NCBI RefSeq assembly: GCF_000091545.1
Contig: NC_006461.1
Span: 183,561-247,560 of the forward strand
Length of the DNA: 64,000 nt
DNA from: Thermus thermophilus HB8
GTDB lineage: Bacteria; Deinococcota; Deinococci; Deinococcales; Thermaceae
Direction of reading: 5' to 3'
Shown here: positions 17,760 through 26,190 of the stretch, one piece after another
Numbering within the stretch: position 1 is the stretch's first letter
How the letters are laid out: every line of letters begins with the position of its first letter
The notes under the pieces: generated by a model
Told to the model about the DNA's origin: nothing
The model's database searches: none
Seen by the model: only the letters and a program-made list of their open reading frames with translations
Made by a program: the position numbers and the translations under genes

Positions 17760-18572
17760 TCACCTCCGGTTGAGCCACACGCCCCCAAGGATCATACCGC
17801 CTCCAAGAAGGGCTTCGGGCCTCAAGGGCTCCCCGGCCAAGGGCCAGGCGAAGAGGGCCCCGCTCAGGGGCTCCAGCATGGCCACCAGGGTGGCGGTGCG
17901 GGCGGGGAGGGTCCGCACCCCGAGGAGGAAGAGGCCGAAGGGGACCACCGTGCCCAGGGTGACCAGGTAGGCCACCGCCCCCCACTGGGCCGGGCCGAGG
18001 GCCAGCACCTTCTCCCCGTGAAGCCCGAGGACGGGAAGGGAGAGGAGGGCCCCCACCCCCGTGGCCACCCCGAGGGCCACGAAGGCGGGCGTGCGGAGGC
18101 CGTGGGCGAAAGCGGCGTAGGCCGCGAAGGAAACGGCGGAAAGGAGGCCGTAGGCCACGCCTAAAGCCCCTCCCCGAAGCCCCTCGGGCCCCACCACCAG
18201 GAGGTAGGCCCCCAGGAGGGCGAGCCCCACCCCAAAAAGGGCCCTCCCGGGAAGCCTCTCCCCCTTGAGGAGGGCGTAGAGGGTGAGGAGGGAGGGGGCG
18301 AGGTACTGGAGGAAGATCCCCGTGGCCACCGTGGTGGCGTGGATGGCCAGGTAGTAAAAGGCCTGGGCCCCGGAGAGGGCGAGGCCCACCCCGAGGAGCC
18401 GCCGCCTCTCGTCGGGGTGGGGCGGGCGGGCGAGGACGAGGGGCAGAAGGAGGAGGAAGCTCAGGAGGAAGCGCAAGGGGATGAGGACCTCCGGGGGGAT
18501 CTCCCGCATGAAGCGCCCCGCCAAAGCCCCCCCAAGCCCCCAAAGCAGGGCGGCGAGGGCCACGGGGATCAC
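17760..18572 (-). CDS. EamA/DMT-family transporter (first paralogue)
   Basis: 270 residues, ten hydrophobic helices arranged as two repeated EamA halves of five (about 1-130 and 140-270). Features include LLWGLGGALAGRF in helix 1 and LEPLSGALFAWPLAGEPLRPEALLGGGMIL near the end (key: MLEPLSGALFAWPLAGE), the typical C-half motif with a conserved proline-glutamate pair. The drug/metabolite transporter superfamily exports amino acids or other metabolites; the substrate is unknown. Its start overlaps the end of a second EamA gene by 4 bp (ATGA type), and the MFS gene follows immediately. Confidence 0.88.
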   Translation of the reverse strand: MIPVALAALLWGLGGALAGRFMREIPPEVLIPLRFLLSFLLLLPLVLARPPHPDERRRLLGVGLALSGAQAFYYLAIHATTVATGIFLQYLAPSLLTLYALLKGERLPGRALFGVGLALLGAYLLVVGPEGLRGGALGVAYGLLSAVSFAAYAAFAHGLRTPAFVALGVATGVGALLSLPVLGLHGEKVLALGPAQWGAVAYLVTLGTVVPFGLFLLGVRTLPARTATLVAMLEPLSGALFAWPLAGEPLRPEALLGGGMILGGVWLNRR

Positions 18573-19465
18573 CGCCTACCCCCCACCACGGCCAGCGCCA
18601 CGCCCACGAGGAGGATCAGGGCCCCGAGGAGGACCCGGCTTCCGGGGAGCTCCCCGAAGAGGAAGTAGGCGAGGAGGCTCGCCCCCACGGGCTCAAAGAG
18701 AATGGCCAGGGTGACGAGGACCGGGGGGATGTGGCGGGTGGCCCAGTTGAAGCTGGTGTGGCCCACGAGCTGGGGAAGGAGGGCCATGAGGAGGAGGTAG
18801 GCGTAGACCTCGAGGGGATACCCCCCGTACCCCCCGCCGAAGAGGTAGGGCAGGGGAAGCAGGAGAAGGGCCGCCGCGGTGTAGGCCACGCGGACGTAGG
18901 CCCAGGTGGAAAGCCCCCGCCTTTGGGCCTCCCGCCCGAGGAGGAAGTAGCAAGAGGCCGCCACCGCCCCGAGGAGGGCGAGGAAGTCCCCGAGGAGGGG
19001 GTTGGCCCCCCCTCCGCCCTCGCTGTCCCCCAGGCCGATGAGGACCCCCCCGAGGAGGGCCACGCCCACGCCGAGCAGGGTGAGGAAAGAAGGCCGCTCC
19101 CCGAAAAGCCACCAGCCCAAAAGGGTGACCCACACGGGGTTGGTGGTGACGAGGGCGGTGCTCGCCGCCACGGAGGTGTAGGAGAGGGAGGTGATCCAGA
19201 AGGCGAAGTGGAGGGCGAGAAACCCCCCGGCGGCCAAGGCGAAGGGCAGCCCCGCCCTGCCCTCCAAGGGCCGCGTCCAGCCGGGGGCGAGGAGGAGGGC
19301 GGCCAAGGCCAGGCGCCCCGCGCTCATCACCAGGCTGAAGGCGAGGCTTTGGTCCCCGGAGGCCCGAAGGGCCAGGCGCACCAGGATGCTCCCGAAGCTT
19401 ATGGCCAGGATGCCCACGAGAAGGACGGCGGCGATCTTCCACCCCGGGGGGCGCATGGTGCGCAT
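18569..19465 (-). CDS. EamA/DMT-family transporter (second paralogue)
   Basis: 298 residues with ten predicted helices in two EamA halves. The N-terminus is SFGSILVRLAL, the first half has SLSYTSVAASTALVTTNPVWVTLLG (key: SVAASTALVTTNPVW), and the second half has LVTLAILFEPVGASLLAYFLFGE (key: LFEPVGASLLAYFLFGE), both family fingerprints. A cytoplasmic-membrane metabolite transporter with unknown substrate. It heads an operon of three transporters (EamA-EamA-MFS). Two in-frame ATGs (19465 and 19456) are possible starts; neither has a good ribosome binding site. Confidence 0.87.
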   Translation of the reverse strand: MRTMRPPGWKIAAVLLVGILAISFGSILVRLALRASGDQSLAFSLVMSAGRLALAALLLAPGWTRPLEGRAGLPFALAAGGFLALHFAFWITSLSYTSVAASTALVTTNPVWVTLLGWWLFGERPSFLTLLGVGVALLGGVLIGLGDSEGGGGANPLLGDFLALLGAVAASCYFLLGREAQRRGLSTWAYVRVAYTAAALLLLPLPYLFGGGYGGYPLEVYAYLLLMALLPQLVGHTSFNWATRHIPPVLVTLAILFEPVGASLLAYFLFGELPGSRVLLGALILLVGVALAVVGGRR

Positions 19466-19576
19466 TTTTACACAAGGGAAGCCTTCCGGGAAGCGTCAAA
19501 GTAGTGTAGCCCAAGGGAAAACCCGGGGACGGACGCCCCACCCCGCGCTGGTATACTTCCCCCGAAGGAGGCGCCT

Positions 19577-20704
19577 ATGGTGACCGTCGCGGTTCCCAAG
19601 GAAAGGGCCCCAGGGGAAAGGAGGGTGGCCCTGGTGCCCGAGGTGGTGGCCCGCCTGGTGAAAGGCGGGGCCCGGGTGCGGGTGGAGCGGGGCGCGGGGG
19701 AGGGCGCCTACCACCCCGACGAGGCCTACCAGGAGGCCGGGGCCGAGGTGGTGGAGCGAGGGGAGCTCCTAAAGGGCGCCCACCTCCTCTTCACCGTCCA
19801 GCCGCCCCCGGAGGACCTCATCCAGGCCCTGGAGCCGGGGGCCATCGTGGTGGGCTTCGTCCAGCCCCACAAGAACCTGGAGCTGGTGCGGGCCCTACAG
19901 GCGAAGAAGGCCACGGTGATCGCCATGGAGCTCATCCCCCGCATCACCCGGGCCCAGAGCATGGACGCCCTCTCCAGCCAGGCCACGGTGGCGGGGTATC
20001 TGGCGGCCATCCACGCGGCGAGGCTCTCCCCCCGCTTCTTCCCCATGCTCACCACGGCGGCGGGCACCATCCGCCCCGCCAAGGTGATGGTCATGGGGGT
20101 GGGGGTGGCGGGGCTCATGGCCATCGCCACCGCCAAGCGCCTCGGGGCCCAGGTCTTCGCCTACGACGTGCGCAAGGCCGCCCTGGAGCAGGCCCTCTCC
20201 CTGGGGGCGAAGCCCATTGAACTCCCCATCAGCGCCGAAGGGGAGGGGGGCTACGCCCGGGAGCTCACCGAGGAGGAGAAGCGCATCCAGCACGAGGCCC
20301 TCCGCGACCACGTGGCGGGGATGGACGTCCTCATCACCACGGCCCAGGTGCCGGGCCGCCGCGCCCCCATCCTCCTCACCGAGGACATGGTGGAGCGCCT
20401 GAAGCCCGGGACCGTGGTGGTGGACCTGGCCGCCGAGAGCGGGGGCAACTGCGTCCTCACCAAGCCGGGGGAGGTGGTGGAGGTGAGGGGCGTGCGGGTC
20501 TATGGCCCCTTGAACCTGCCGAGCGAGCTTTCCGTCCACGCCTCGGAGATGTACGCCAAGAACCTCTACAACCTCTCCAGCCTCCTCATAGAGAAAGGCG
20601 CGTTCGCCCCCAAGTGGGAGGACGAGATCGTCCGGGCCGCCCTCCTCATGAAGGAGGGCGAGGTCCTGCACGGGCCCACCAAGGCCCTTCTGGGAGGTGC
20701 GTGA
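19577..20704 (+). CDS. pntAA: Proton-translocating NAD(P) transhydrogenase, alpha-1 subunit (NAD-binding)
   Basis: 375 residues. This is domain I of the transhydrogenase, homologous to alanine dehydrogenase. It binds NAD(H) through the Rossmann motif MGVGVAGLMAIATAKRLGA and contains RRVALVPE, SSQATVAGY and VVDLAAESGGNC. Domain I passes hydride to the NADP-binding domain III (carried by PntB), coupled to proton flow through domain II. In this organism the alpha chain is split into two genes, as in other three-subunit transhydrogenases. A TATACT -10 (19552-19557) and GAAGGAGG ribosome binding site precede the ATG. The stop overlaps the ATG of pntAB by one base. Confidence 0.96.
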   Translation: MVTVAVPKERAPGERRVALVPEVVARLVKGGARVRVERGAGEGAYHPDEAYQEAGAEVVERGELLKGAHLLFTVQPPPEDLIQALEPGAIVVGFVQPHKNLELVRALQAKKATVIAMELIPRITRAQSMDALSSQATVAGYLAAIHAARLSPRFFPMLTTAAGTIRPAKVMVMGVGVAGLMAIATAKRLGAQVFAYDVRKAALEQALSLGAKPIELPISAEGEGGYARELTEEEKRIQHEALRDHVAGMDVLITTAQVPGRRAPILLTEDMVERLKPGTVVVDLAAESGGNCVLTKPGEVVEVRGVRVYGPLNLPSELSVHASEMYAKNLYNLSSLLIEKGAFAPKWEDEIVRAALLMKEGEVLHGPTKALLGGA

Positions 20705-21006
20705 TGGAGTTTAACTTCTGGTCGGCGCTTTACATCTTCGTGCTCACGGCCTTCTTGGGCTACGAGCTCATCACCCGGGTGCCCGTGATCCTCCACACCC
20801 CCTTGATGTCGGGCTCCAACTTCATCCACGGCGTGGTGGTGGTGGGGGCCATGGTGGTCCTGGGCCACGCGGAAACGGGCCTGGAAAAGCTCATCGGTTT
20901 CCTGGGGGTCATCCTGGGGGCGGCCAACGCCGCCGGGGGGTACGCGGTCACGGTGCGCATGCTGGAGATGTTTGAAAGGAAGCCCGGCCAAGGGGGTGGT
21001 CGGTAA
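20704..21006 (+). CDS. pntAB: NAD(P) transhydrogenase, alpha-2 subunit (membrane)
   Basis: 100 residues with about three membrane helices (6-24, 38-58, 62-85). This is the first part of the membrane domain II, separated from domain I. Motifs include GYELITRVPVILHTPLMSGSN (key: TRVPVILHTPLMSG, the diagnostic loop) and LGAANAAGGY. It forms the proton channel together with the N-terminal helices of PntB. It overlaps both neighbours by one base, showing tight translational coupling. Confidence 0.96.
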   Translation: MEFNFWSALYIFVLTAFLGYELITRVPVILHTPLMSGSNFIHGVVVVGAMVVLGHAETGLEKLIGFLGVILGAANAAGGYAVTVRMLEMFERKPGQGGGR

Positions 21007-22358
21007 TGGACCTCATCCAGGCGGCCTACTTCGTGGTGGCCATCCTCTTCATCGTGGGCCTGAAGCGCATGGCCCACCCCACCACGGCCAAAAGCGGCAT
21101 CGTCTGGGCGGGCTGGGGCATGGTCCTCGCCGTGCTCGCCACCTTCTTCTGGCCGGGGATGGGGAACTTCGCCCTCATCCTCCTCGCCCTTCTCCTTGGC
21201 TCGGCGGTGGCCTGGTGGGCGGCGGTGCGGGTGGCCATGACGGACATGCCCCAGATGGTGGCCATCTACAACGGCATGGGAGGCGGGGCGGCCGCCACCA
21301 TCGCCGCCGTGGAACTCCTCAAGGGGGCCTTTGAGAACACGGGGCTCATGGCCTTGGCCATCCTGGGCGGCCTCATCGGGAGCGTGGCCTTCACGGGAAG
21401 CCTCATCGCCTTCGCCAAGCTCCAGGGGATCATGAAGAGCCGCCCCATCCTCTTCCCCGGGCAGAAGGCAGTAAACGCCCTGGTCCTGGCCCTCACCCTC
21501 GTGCTCGGGCTTTCCCTCCTCTGGAACGACGCCACGGCGAGCATCGTCCTCTTCTTCCTCCTCGCTCTTCTCTTCGGCGTCCTCATGACCCTCCCCATCG
21601 GCGGCGGGGACATGCCCGTGGCCATCTCCTTCTACAACGCCTTCACGGGGATGGCCGTGGGCTTTGAGGGCTTCGCCGTGGGAAACCCGGCCCTCATGGT
21701 GGCGGGCACCCTGGTGGGGGCGGCGGGCACCCTCCTCACCGTGCTCATGGCGAGGGCCATGAACCGCTCGGTGTGGAGCGTCCTGGTGGGGGGCTTCGGC
21801 GTGGAGCAGGAGGCGGGCGAGGTCAAGGGGAGCCTCAAGCCCATTGACGTGGAGGACGCCGCCGTGATGCTCGCCTACGCGGGCAAGGTGGTCTTCGTCC
21901 CCGGCTACGGCATGGCCCTCTCCCAGGCGCAACACAAGCTGAAGGAGCTTGCGGACCTCCTCGAGGCCCGCGGGGTGGAGGTGAAGTTCGCCATCCACCC
22001 GGTGGCGGGGCGGATGCCCGGGCACATGAACGTCCTCCTGGCCGAGGCCGGGGTGGACTACGACAAGCTCAAGGACCTGGAGGAGATCAACCCCGAGTTC
22101 CCCACGGTGGACGTGGCCGTGGTCATCGGGGCGAACGACGTGGTGAACCCCGCCGCCCGCCGTCCGGGAAGCCCGCTTTACGGCATGCCCATCCTGGACG
22201 TGGACAAGGCCAAGAACGTCATCGTCATCAAGCGGGGACAGGGGAAGGGCTTCGCCGGGGTGGAGAACGAGCTCTTCTACGCCGAAAACACAAGGATGCT
22301 CTACGGGGACGCGCAAAAGGTCCTCACCGAGCTCATCCAGGCCCTGAAAAGGCTTTAG
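21006..22358 (+). CDS. pntB: NAD(P) transhydrogenase, beta subunit
   Basis: 450 residues. About nine helices form the rest of membrane domain II (1-260), followed by the NADP(H)-binding domain III (about 285-450) with VPGYGMALSQAQHKLKELADLL (key: GYGMALSQAQ), HPVAGRMPGHMNVLLAEA (key: AGRMPGHMNVLLAEA) and IGANDVVNPAA. The enzyme uses the proton gradient to make NADPH from NADH. It is the last gene of the operon; the rplJ promoter starts 3 bp after its stop. Confidence 0.97.
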   Translation: MDLIQAAYFVVAILFIVGLKRMAHPTTAKSGIVWAGWGMVLAVLATFFWPGMGNFALILLALLLGSAVAWWAAVRVAMTDMPQMVAIYNGMGGGAAATIAAVELLKGAFENTGLMALAILGGLIGSVAFTGSLIAFAKLQGIMKSRPILFPGQKAVNALVLALTLVLGLSLLWNDATASIVLFFLLALLFGVLMTLPIGGGDMPVAISFYNAFTGMAVGFEGFAVGNPALMVAGTLVGAAGTLLTVLMARAMNRSVWSVLVGGFGVEQEAGEVKGSLKPIDVEDAAVMLAYAGKVVFVPGYGMALSQAQHKLKELADLLEARGVEVKFAIHPVAGRMPGHMNVLLAEAGVDYDKLKDLEEINPEFPTVDVAVVIGANDVVNPAARRPGSPLYGMPILDVDKAKNVIVIKRGQGKGFAGVENELFYAENTRMLYGDAQKVLTELIQALKRL

Positions 22359-22361
22359 GCC

Positions 22362-22390
22362 TTGACGACACAAGGCCCCTCGCTTAGACT
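22362..22390 (+). promoter_or_regulatory. Promoter of the rplJ-rplL operon
   Basis: -35 TTGACG (22362-22367), 17-bp spacer, -10 TAGACT (22385-22390). It begins immediately after the pntB stop codon, and transcription would start near 22397, leaving a leader of about 150 nt before rplJ. Confidence 0.75.
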
Positions 22391-22546
22391 CCAGGGTGGC
22401 ACCCCGGGCGCGCCAGCGCCCAGGCCAAAGACAGCGGGGGGCCTTCGGGCCTTAAAAAGCCCGCCGAGGCGCTTGAGGGGGAGCGTTTCCTCGGAAATCC
22501 CAGGACAAACCGGCCGGGGTTCCCCTGCCCCGAAAGGGAGGAAGGC
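22391..22546 (+). promoter_or_regulatory. rplJ mRNA leader, probable L10(L12) autoregulatory RNA
   Basis: About 150 nt of untranslated leader rich in hairpins, for example GGGCGCGCCAGCGCCC-type pairing near 22406-22422 and GGCCTTCGGGCC near 22440-22451, then AAAGGGAGGAAGG before the GTG. Position and size match the L10 leader known from many bacteria, where the L10-L12 complex binds a kink-turn mimic of 23S rRNA and blocks translation. The structure here was not computed. Confidence 0.5.
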
Positions 22547-23068
22547 GTGCCGAACAAGCGCAACGTTGAGCTTCTGGCCACCCTCAAGGAGAACCTTGAG
22601 CGGGCCCAGGGCTCCTTCTTCCTCGTGAACTACCAGGGGCTCCCCGCCAAGGAAACCCACGCCCTCCGCCAGGCCCTGAAGCAGAACGGGGCCAGGCTCT
22701 TCGTCGCCAAGAACACCCTGATCCGCCTGGCCCTCAAGGAGCTGGGGCTGCCGGAGCTGGACGGGCTCCAGGGCCCGAGCGCCGTGGTCTTCTACGAGGA
22801 CCCGGTGGCCGCGGCCAAGACCCTGGTCCAGTTCGCCAAGAGCAACCCCAAGGGCATCCCCCAGGTGAAAAGCGGCCTCCTCCAGGGCCAGATCCTCACG
22901 GCCAAGGACGTGGAGGCCCTGGCGGAGCTGCCCACCATGGACGAGCTCCGGGCGGAGCTCGTGGGGGTGCTCCAGGCGCCCATGGCGGAGCTTGTGGGCG
23001 TGCTTGGCGGCGTGGCCCGCGAGCTGGTAGGCATCCTGGAAGCGTACGCGGAGAAGAAGGCGGCTTAA
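22547..23068 (+). CDS. rplJ: 50S ribosomal protein L10
   Basis: 173 residues from a GTG with GGGAGGAAGG just upstream. L10 forms the base of the ribosomal stalk, binding 23S rRNA with its N-terminal globular domain ([21 protein letters not shown], key: [14 protein letters not shown]) and L7/L12 dimers with its long C-terminal helix. That helix shows a repeated pattern of [19 protein letters not shown] and [15 protein letters not shown], which fits the three L12-dimer sites described for Thermus. It probably represses its own mRNA through the leader. Confidence 0.97.
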
Positions 23069-23081
23069 GAGGAGGTAAGCG

Positions 23082-23459
23082 ATGGCTCTGGACATTGAAC
23101 GGATCAAGGAAGAGCTCTCCCAGGCTACGGTTCTGGAACTCAAGCAGCTGATTGACGCCCTCAAGGAGGCTTGGGGCGTGACCGCCGCGGCCCCCGTGGC
23201 CGTGGCCGCGGCCCCTGCGGCCGGGGCGGCCGCCGCTCCCGCCGAGGAGAAGACGGAGTTTGACGTCATCCTCAAGGAGGCGGGGGCCAAGAAGCTGGAG
23301 GTCATCAAGGAGCTCCGCGCCATCACCGGGCTTGGCCTCAAGGAGGCCAAGGACCTGGCCGAGAAGGGCGGCCCCGTCAAGGAGGGCGTCTCCAAGCAGG
23401 AGGCCGAGGAGATCAAGAAGAAGCTCGAGGCCGTGGGCGCGGTGGTGGAGCTCAAGTAA
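23082..23459 (+). CDS. rplL: 50S ribosomal protein L7/L12
   Basis: 125 residues, the flexible stalk protein that recruits translation factors. N-terminal dimerisation domain (1-32), Ala/Pro-rich hinge (about 37-55, AAPVAVAAAPAAGAAAAPA) and C-terminal globular domain with FDVILKEAG, KKLEVIKELRAITGLGLKEAK (key: VIKELRAITGLGLKEAK) and LVEGGPKPVK-like AEKGGPVKEG. It starts 13 bp after rplJ with AAGAGGAGGT as ribosome binding site, and is followed by an intrinsic terminator. In many bacteria rplKA lies directly upstream of rplJL; here they are about 30 kb apart. Confidence 0.97.
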   Translation: MALDIERIKEELSQATVLELKQLIDALKEAWGVTAAAPVAVAAAPAAGAAAAPAEEKTEFDVILKEAGAKKLEVIKELRAITGLGLKEAKDLAEKGGPVKEGVSKQEAEEIKKKLEAVGAVVELK

Positions 23460-23479
23460 CCGCCGCCCTGCGGGGTGCC

Positions 23480-23510
23480 CCCGGGCCATGTGGGGCCCGG
23501 GTTTTCCTTT
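23480..23510 (+). terminator. Intrinsic terminator of rplJL
   Basis: 8-bp perfect stem CCCGGGCC / GGCCCGGG (23480-23487, 23494-23501), 6-nt loop, then TTTTCCTTT. It lies 20 bp after the rplL stop and overlaps the last two bases of the convergent permease gene. Confidence 0.85.
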
Positions 23511-24624
23511 AGCGCAGGACAACCCCGGGCCGCACCCTTAGGGCCCGGAGAAGGGGAAGAAGGGCGGAGAGGAGGACGGCGAGAAGGCTCGCCCCGCTTA
23601 CCCAGAGGAAGTCGGCGAGGCGCATCTCCACGGGGAGGTGGGTGAGGAAGTAGAGCTCCCCGGGGAGGTCCAGGGGGCGGCGGGCCAGGTAGAGGCCGAG
23701 GAGGTAGCCGAGGAGGTTGCCCAAGGCCACGCCCCCCACCCCAAGGATCGCCCCCTCCAGGGCGAAGACCAGGCCCACGGTCCCCCTCGAGGCCCCCATG
23801 GCCCGGAGGAGGGCGATCTCCGGGGTCTTCTCCACCACCTTGAGGAAGAGGAGGTTGGCCACCCCAAGGGCGGCCACGGCCACGATGAGGAAGATCAAAA
23901 GGCCGAGGACCTGCCGCTGCAGGGAAAGCTGCTCCAAGAGGGTGCGCTGGGTGTCCTGCCAGGGCTGGGGGAAGAAGCGGCTTCCCGCCAGGGCCCACCC
24001 CACCTCCCGGGCCCGCCAGGGGTCCTTTAAGCGCACCTGGTACCCCTGGGCCTCGAGGCCGGAAAGGCGCTTCACGCTCTCCAGGTCGGTGAAGGCGAAG
24101 CCGCTGTCAATGAGGTAGTTCCCTGTGCGGAAGCTCCCGAGCACCTTGAGCTCCACCCGCTCCTGCGTGGCGGAAAGGGCGTAGAGCCGGTCCCCGGGCC
24201 GGGCGTCCAGGCTCTGCATCAGGGCCGCGCCCAGGTAGATCCCCCCAGGCTCCAGCCTGAGCCCGAGCTCGGGGTAAAGGGCCTCCCCGCCCGCACCGAG
24301 CCCCACCAGGGTGGCGAAGTCCACCCCGGGCCCCCGGCCCGCCTCGGCGGGCCGGGTGAGGAGGGCCTTGGTGGCGGCGAAGGGGGCCGCCGCCTCCACC
24401 TCCGGGTGGGAAGGGAGGGGGGGAAGGGTGGGCTCCAGGCTGAAGAGAACGAGCTGGGGGTAGGCCTTGAGCGTGGCCCGGACGAGGCCGTCCATGAAGC
24501 CGTTGGCCAGGGAAAGGGCCACCAAAAGCACCCCCACCCCCACGCCCACGCCCAAGACGGCGAGGGCGCTTTGAAGGGGGCGGCGCCAGATGTGGGCCCA
24601 GGCGAGGAAGAGGGCGAAGCGCAC
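23509..24624 (-). CDS. FtsX/MacB-like ABC transporter permease
   Basis: 371 residues. One helix near the N-terminus (about 16-40, after the amphipathic FALFLAWAHIWRRPLQ), a large extracytoplasmic domain (about 45-240), then three C-terminal helices. Between them is the FtsX signature region VVEKTPEIALLRAMGASRGTVGLVF (key: EIALLRAMGASRG). This is the layout of LolC/MacB/DevC-type permeases that move lipids, lipoproteins or peptides by mechanotransmission. No ATPase gene is adjacent, so the partner is encoded elsewhere. A TATCCT box (24636-24631) lies 6 nt before the GTG start, implying its own leaderless transcript. Confidence 0.85.
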   Translation of the reverse strand: MRFALFLAWAHIWRRPLQSALAVLGVGVGVGVLLVALSLANGFMDGLVRATLKAYPQLVLFSLEPTLPPLPSHPEVEAAAPFAATKALLTRPAEAGRGPGVDFATLVGLGAGGEALYPELGLRLEPGGIYLGAALMQSLDARPGDRLYALSATQERVELKVLGSFRTGNYLIDSGFAFTDLESVKRLSGLEAQGYQVRLKDPWRAREVGWALAGSRFFPQPWQDTQRTLLEQLSLQRQVLGLLIFLIVAVAALGVANLLFLKVVEKTPEIALLRAMGASRGTVGLVFALEGAILGVGGVALGNLLGYLLGLYLARRPLDLPGELYFLTHLPVEMRLADFLWVSGASLLAVLLSALLPLLRALRVRPGVVLR

Positions 24625-24645
24625 GCCTTCAGGATACGCTCGCCC

Positions 24646-25077
24646 TTACTCGGGGTAGGCCACCACCTCCAGCTGGACCTTGCGGCGGCCAAAGCGGAGG
24701 GCCGTGGCCCGGTCAGGGAACCAGATGTCTACTTTCTTGCGCCAGCGGGCGTTCATCACGTCCGCCACCACGAAGACGATGTCCTTGAAGAGGGCGTCAA
24801 ACTGCCCCTTCCCCCGGCCGTAGATCGTGCCCAGGTCCTTAAGCCGGACCTTGGTGCCGAAGGGGAGGATCTCCAGAAGGTCCCGGCTCACCGCCAGGAT
24901 CCCCAGGCGGGTCCGGGCCCCGGTGGCGGTGATGTGGGGGGTGGAGTCCGTCTCCCGGACGCTGGAGGTGTAGGCGGTGGCCTCGAGGATCAGGACCTTG
25001 GGCTTTCCCGCGCTCTGGGCCAAGGCCTGCGGCCACGGAACGGCGAGGAGGGAGATGGCTAGGAGAAGGCCACGCAT
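24646..25077 (-). CDS. Secreted 3D-domain protein (MltA/YabE-type)
   Basis: 143 residues with a signal peptide (MRGLLLAISLLAVPWPQALAQ, cleavage after the AQ). The mature protein has the 3D domain: ATAYTSSVRETDSTPHITATGARTRLGILAVS (key: ATAYTSSV, TATGARTR, GILAVS), FGTKVRLKDLGTIYG and VVADVMNARWRKKVDIWF with the DVMN aspartate near the end. The 3D domain is a double-psi barrel related to the lytic transglycosylase MltA, so action on peptidoglycan is plausible. A GGAGGCG ribosome binding site precedes the ATG. Confidence 0.8.
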   Translation of the reverse strand: MRGLLLAISLLAVPWPQALAQSAGKPKVLILEATAYTSSVRETDSTPHITATGARTRLGILAVSRDLLEILPFGTKVRLKDLGTIYGRGKGQFDALFKDIVFVVADVMNARWRKKVDIWFPDRATALRFGRRKVQLEVVAYPE

Positions 25078-25179
25078 CGCCTCCTGAGTATGGGGACGAA
25101 CCCTTGAGCCCCCTTAGAGGGGAAGGCGGCTTCCCTCATGAAAGCCCTGGGTTTTTATCTGTAAGGCTTTTGCAAACTC

Positions 25180-25212
25180 AAAAAGCCGCAGCGCACGGGA
25201 ACGCGCCGCGGC
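25180..25212 (-). terminator. Intrinsic terminator of the 25264-26061 lipoprotein gene
   Basis: Stem GCCGC-x-GCGC / GCGC-x-GCGGC (25185-25194, 25203-25212) with an 8-nt loop. On the minus strand it is followed by TTTTT (25184-25180) then GAG. It lies about 50 bp after the stop codon. Confidence 0.75.
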
Positions 25213-25263
25213 AGGTTTTCTTACAAGAAGCTAAACTACCTTCATCTAGCCCTCATGATCCTC

Positions 25264-26061
25264 CTAAGGGCAGGGCGTGGAGGAGAGCTCCAGGGTGTAA
25301 CGGCCGCTCCCCTCCTCGTCAAACCCCGCCCGGGCGAGGCCCCGGTCCCGGACCACGAGGAGGGTGGCCGGGGAGAGGGGGGCGCAGTTTCGCACCGGGT
25401 CCAAAGCCCTCGGGTAGAGGTCGTCGGGACCGTTGTAGAGGAGGGCCACCAGGTCCAGAGGGCCCGCGTAGACAAAACGCAGGTAGCCCCCGGCCCCGGA
25501 AACGTCGTAGCGGTCAAACTCCCCGACGAACTCAATGGCCCCTTGGACGCTTCCCGAGGTCAACGCCTCCCCCTTGCCCGAGGGGTTGGGCACAAACCCC
25601 GTGGCGGAGAGGTTCACCCGGTCCTCCGCCAGGGCGTAGTTCTCCACCCGCAGGTGGTAGGCCTGGCCCGCCTGCCCCCGGAAGTTAAGGCGCACCCCGG
25701 GGTCGGTGGTGATCCCCTGGGGCCTCAGGCCTAAGGGGGCCACCTCGGGGTAGGCCCCAAACCAGTTCCGGGCCACGCTCACCGCCTGGACCACGCCCCT
25801 TTCGTCCAGAAGGACCAGGCGGAGCCGGGCGCTGAGCTCTAGCCCAGCCGAAACCGCCGCCACCTCCACGGCCCCGTCCTGGTCGGGAAGAAGGCGGAAG
25901 ACGGCCACCCCCGGGCGCAGGCTTCCGCCGGAGGCCCCCTGGGCCGGGGGCAGGGTGGCCACCAGGTTCCCCCCCACGGGGAGGTCCCCCGCCAAAGGCG
26001 GGCTCAGGGAAAGGTTGCAGGCCGCAAGGAAAAGCGAAAGCAGGGCCATAATCCGCCACAT
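25264..26061 (-). CDS. Putative lipoprotein of unknown function
   Basis: 265 residues. The N-terminus MWRIMALLSLFLAACNL is a lipoprotein signal with lipobox LAAC at about 12-15. The mature part is beta-rich, with VRLNFRGQAGQAYHLRVENYALA (key: GQAYHLRVENY), a pattern like prepeptidase/PPC beta-sandwich domains that bind surface carbohydrates or assist secretion, but I would not assign it firmly. Two cysteines near the C-terminus may form a disulfide. It is monocistronic, with GGGAGGTGGAGGCGG upstream of the start and a strong terminator after it. Confidence 0.65.
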   Translation of the reverse strand: MWRIMALLSLFLAACNLSLSPPLAGDLPVGGNLVATLPPAQGASGGSLRPGVAVFRLLPDQDGAVEVAAVSAGLELSARLRLVLLDERGVVQAVSVARNWFGAYPEVAPLGLRPQGITTDPGVRLNFRGQAGQAYHLRVENYALAEDRVNLSATGFVPNPSGKGEALTSGSVQGAIEFVGEFDRYDVSGAGGYLRFVYAGPLDLVALLYNGPDDLYPRALDPVRNCAPLSPATLLVVRDRGLARAGFDEEGSGRYTLELSSTPCP

Positions 26062-26190
26062 CCGCCTCCACCTCCCTCTTTCCCCTCAGGATACCCGGGG
26101 AAGGGCCCGGCCGGGTTAAGGTGCCCTTTAGGTGCAAAAGCCTCCCCAAAGCCCCGGCTTGGGCTAGGCAACCCAAGGGCGGACCCTTCG
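26062..26190. promoter_or_regulatory. Intergenic region with an 11-bp-phased direct repeat
   Basis: Contains TTAAGGTGC (26116-26124) and TTTAGGTGC (26127-26135), a direct repeat with an 11-bp period, the spacing often used by OmpR/PhoB-type response regulators. It lies about 55-75 bp upstream of the lipoprotein start. There is also an inverted repeat CTTGGG...CCCAAG (26159-26178) after the fakA-type gene. No convincing -10/-35 pair was found. Confidence 0.35.

Noticed and set aside
20760..22373. 537-codon open frame opposite pntAB/pntB
   Set aside because: Composition (His, Gly, Glu, Val rich) is a reading of GC-rich codons on the wrong strand; pntAB and pntB are certain.
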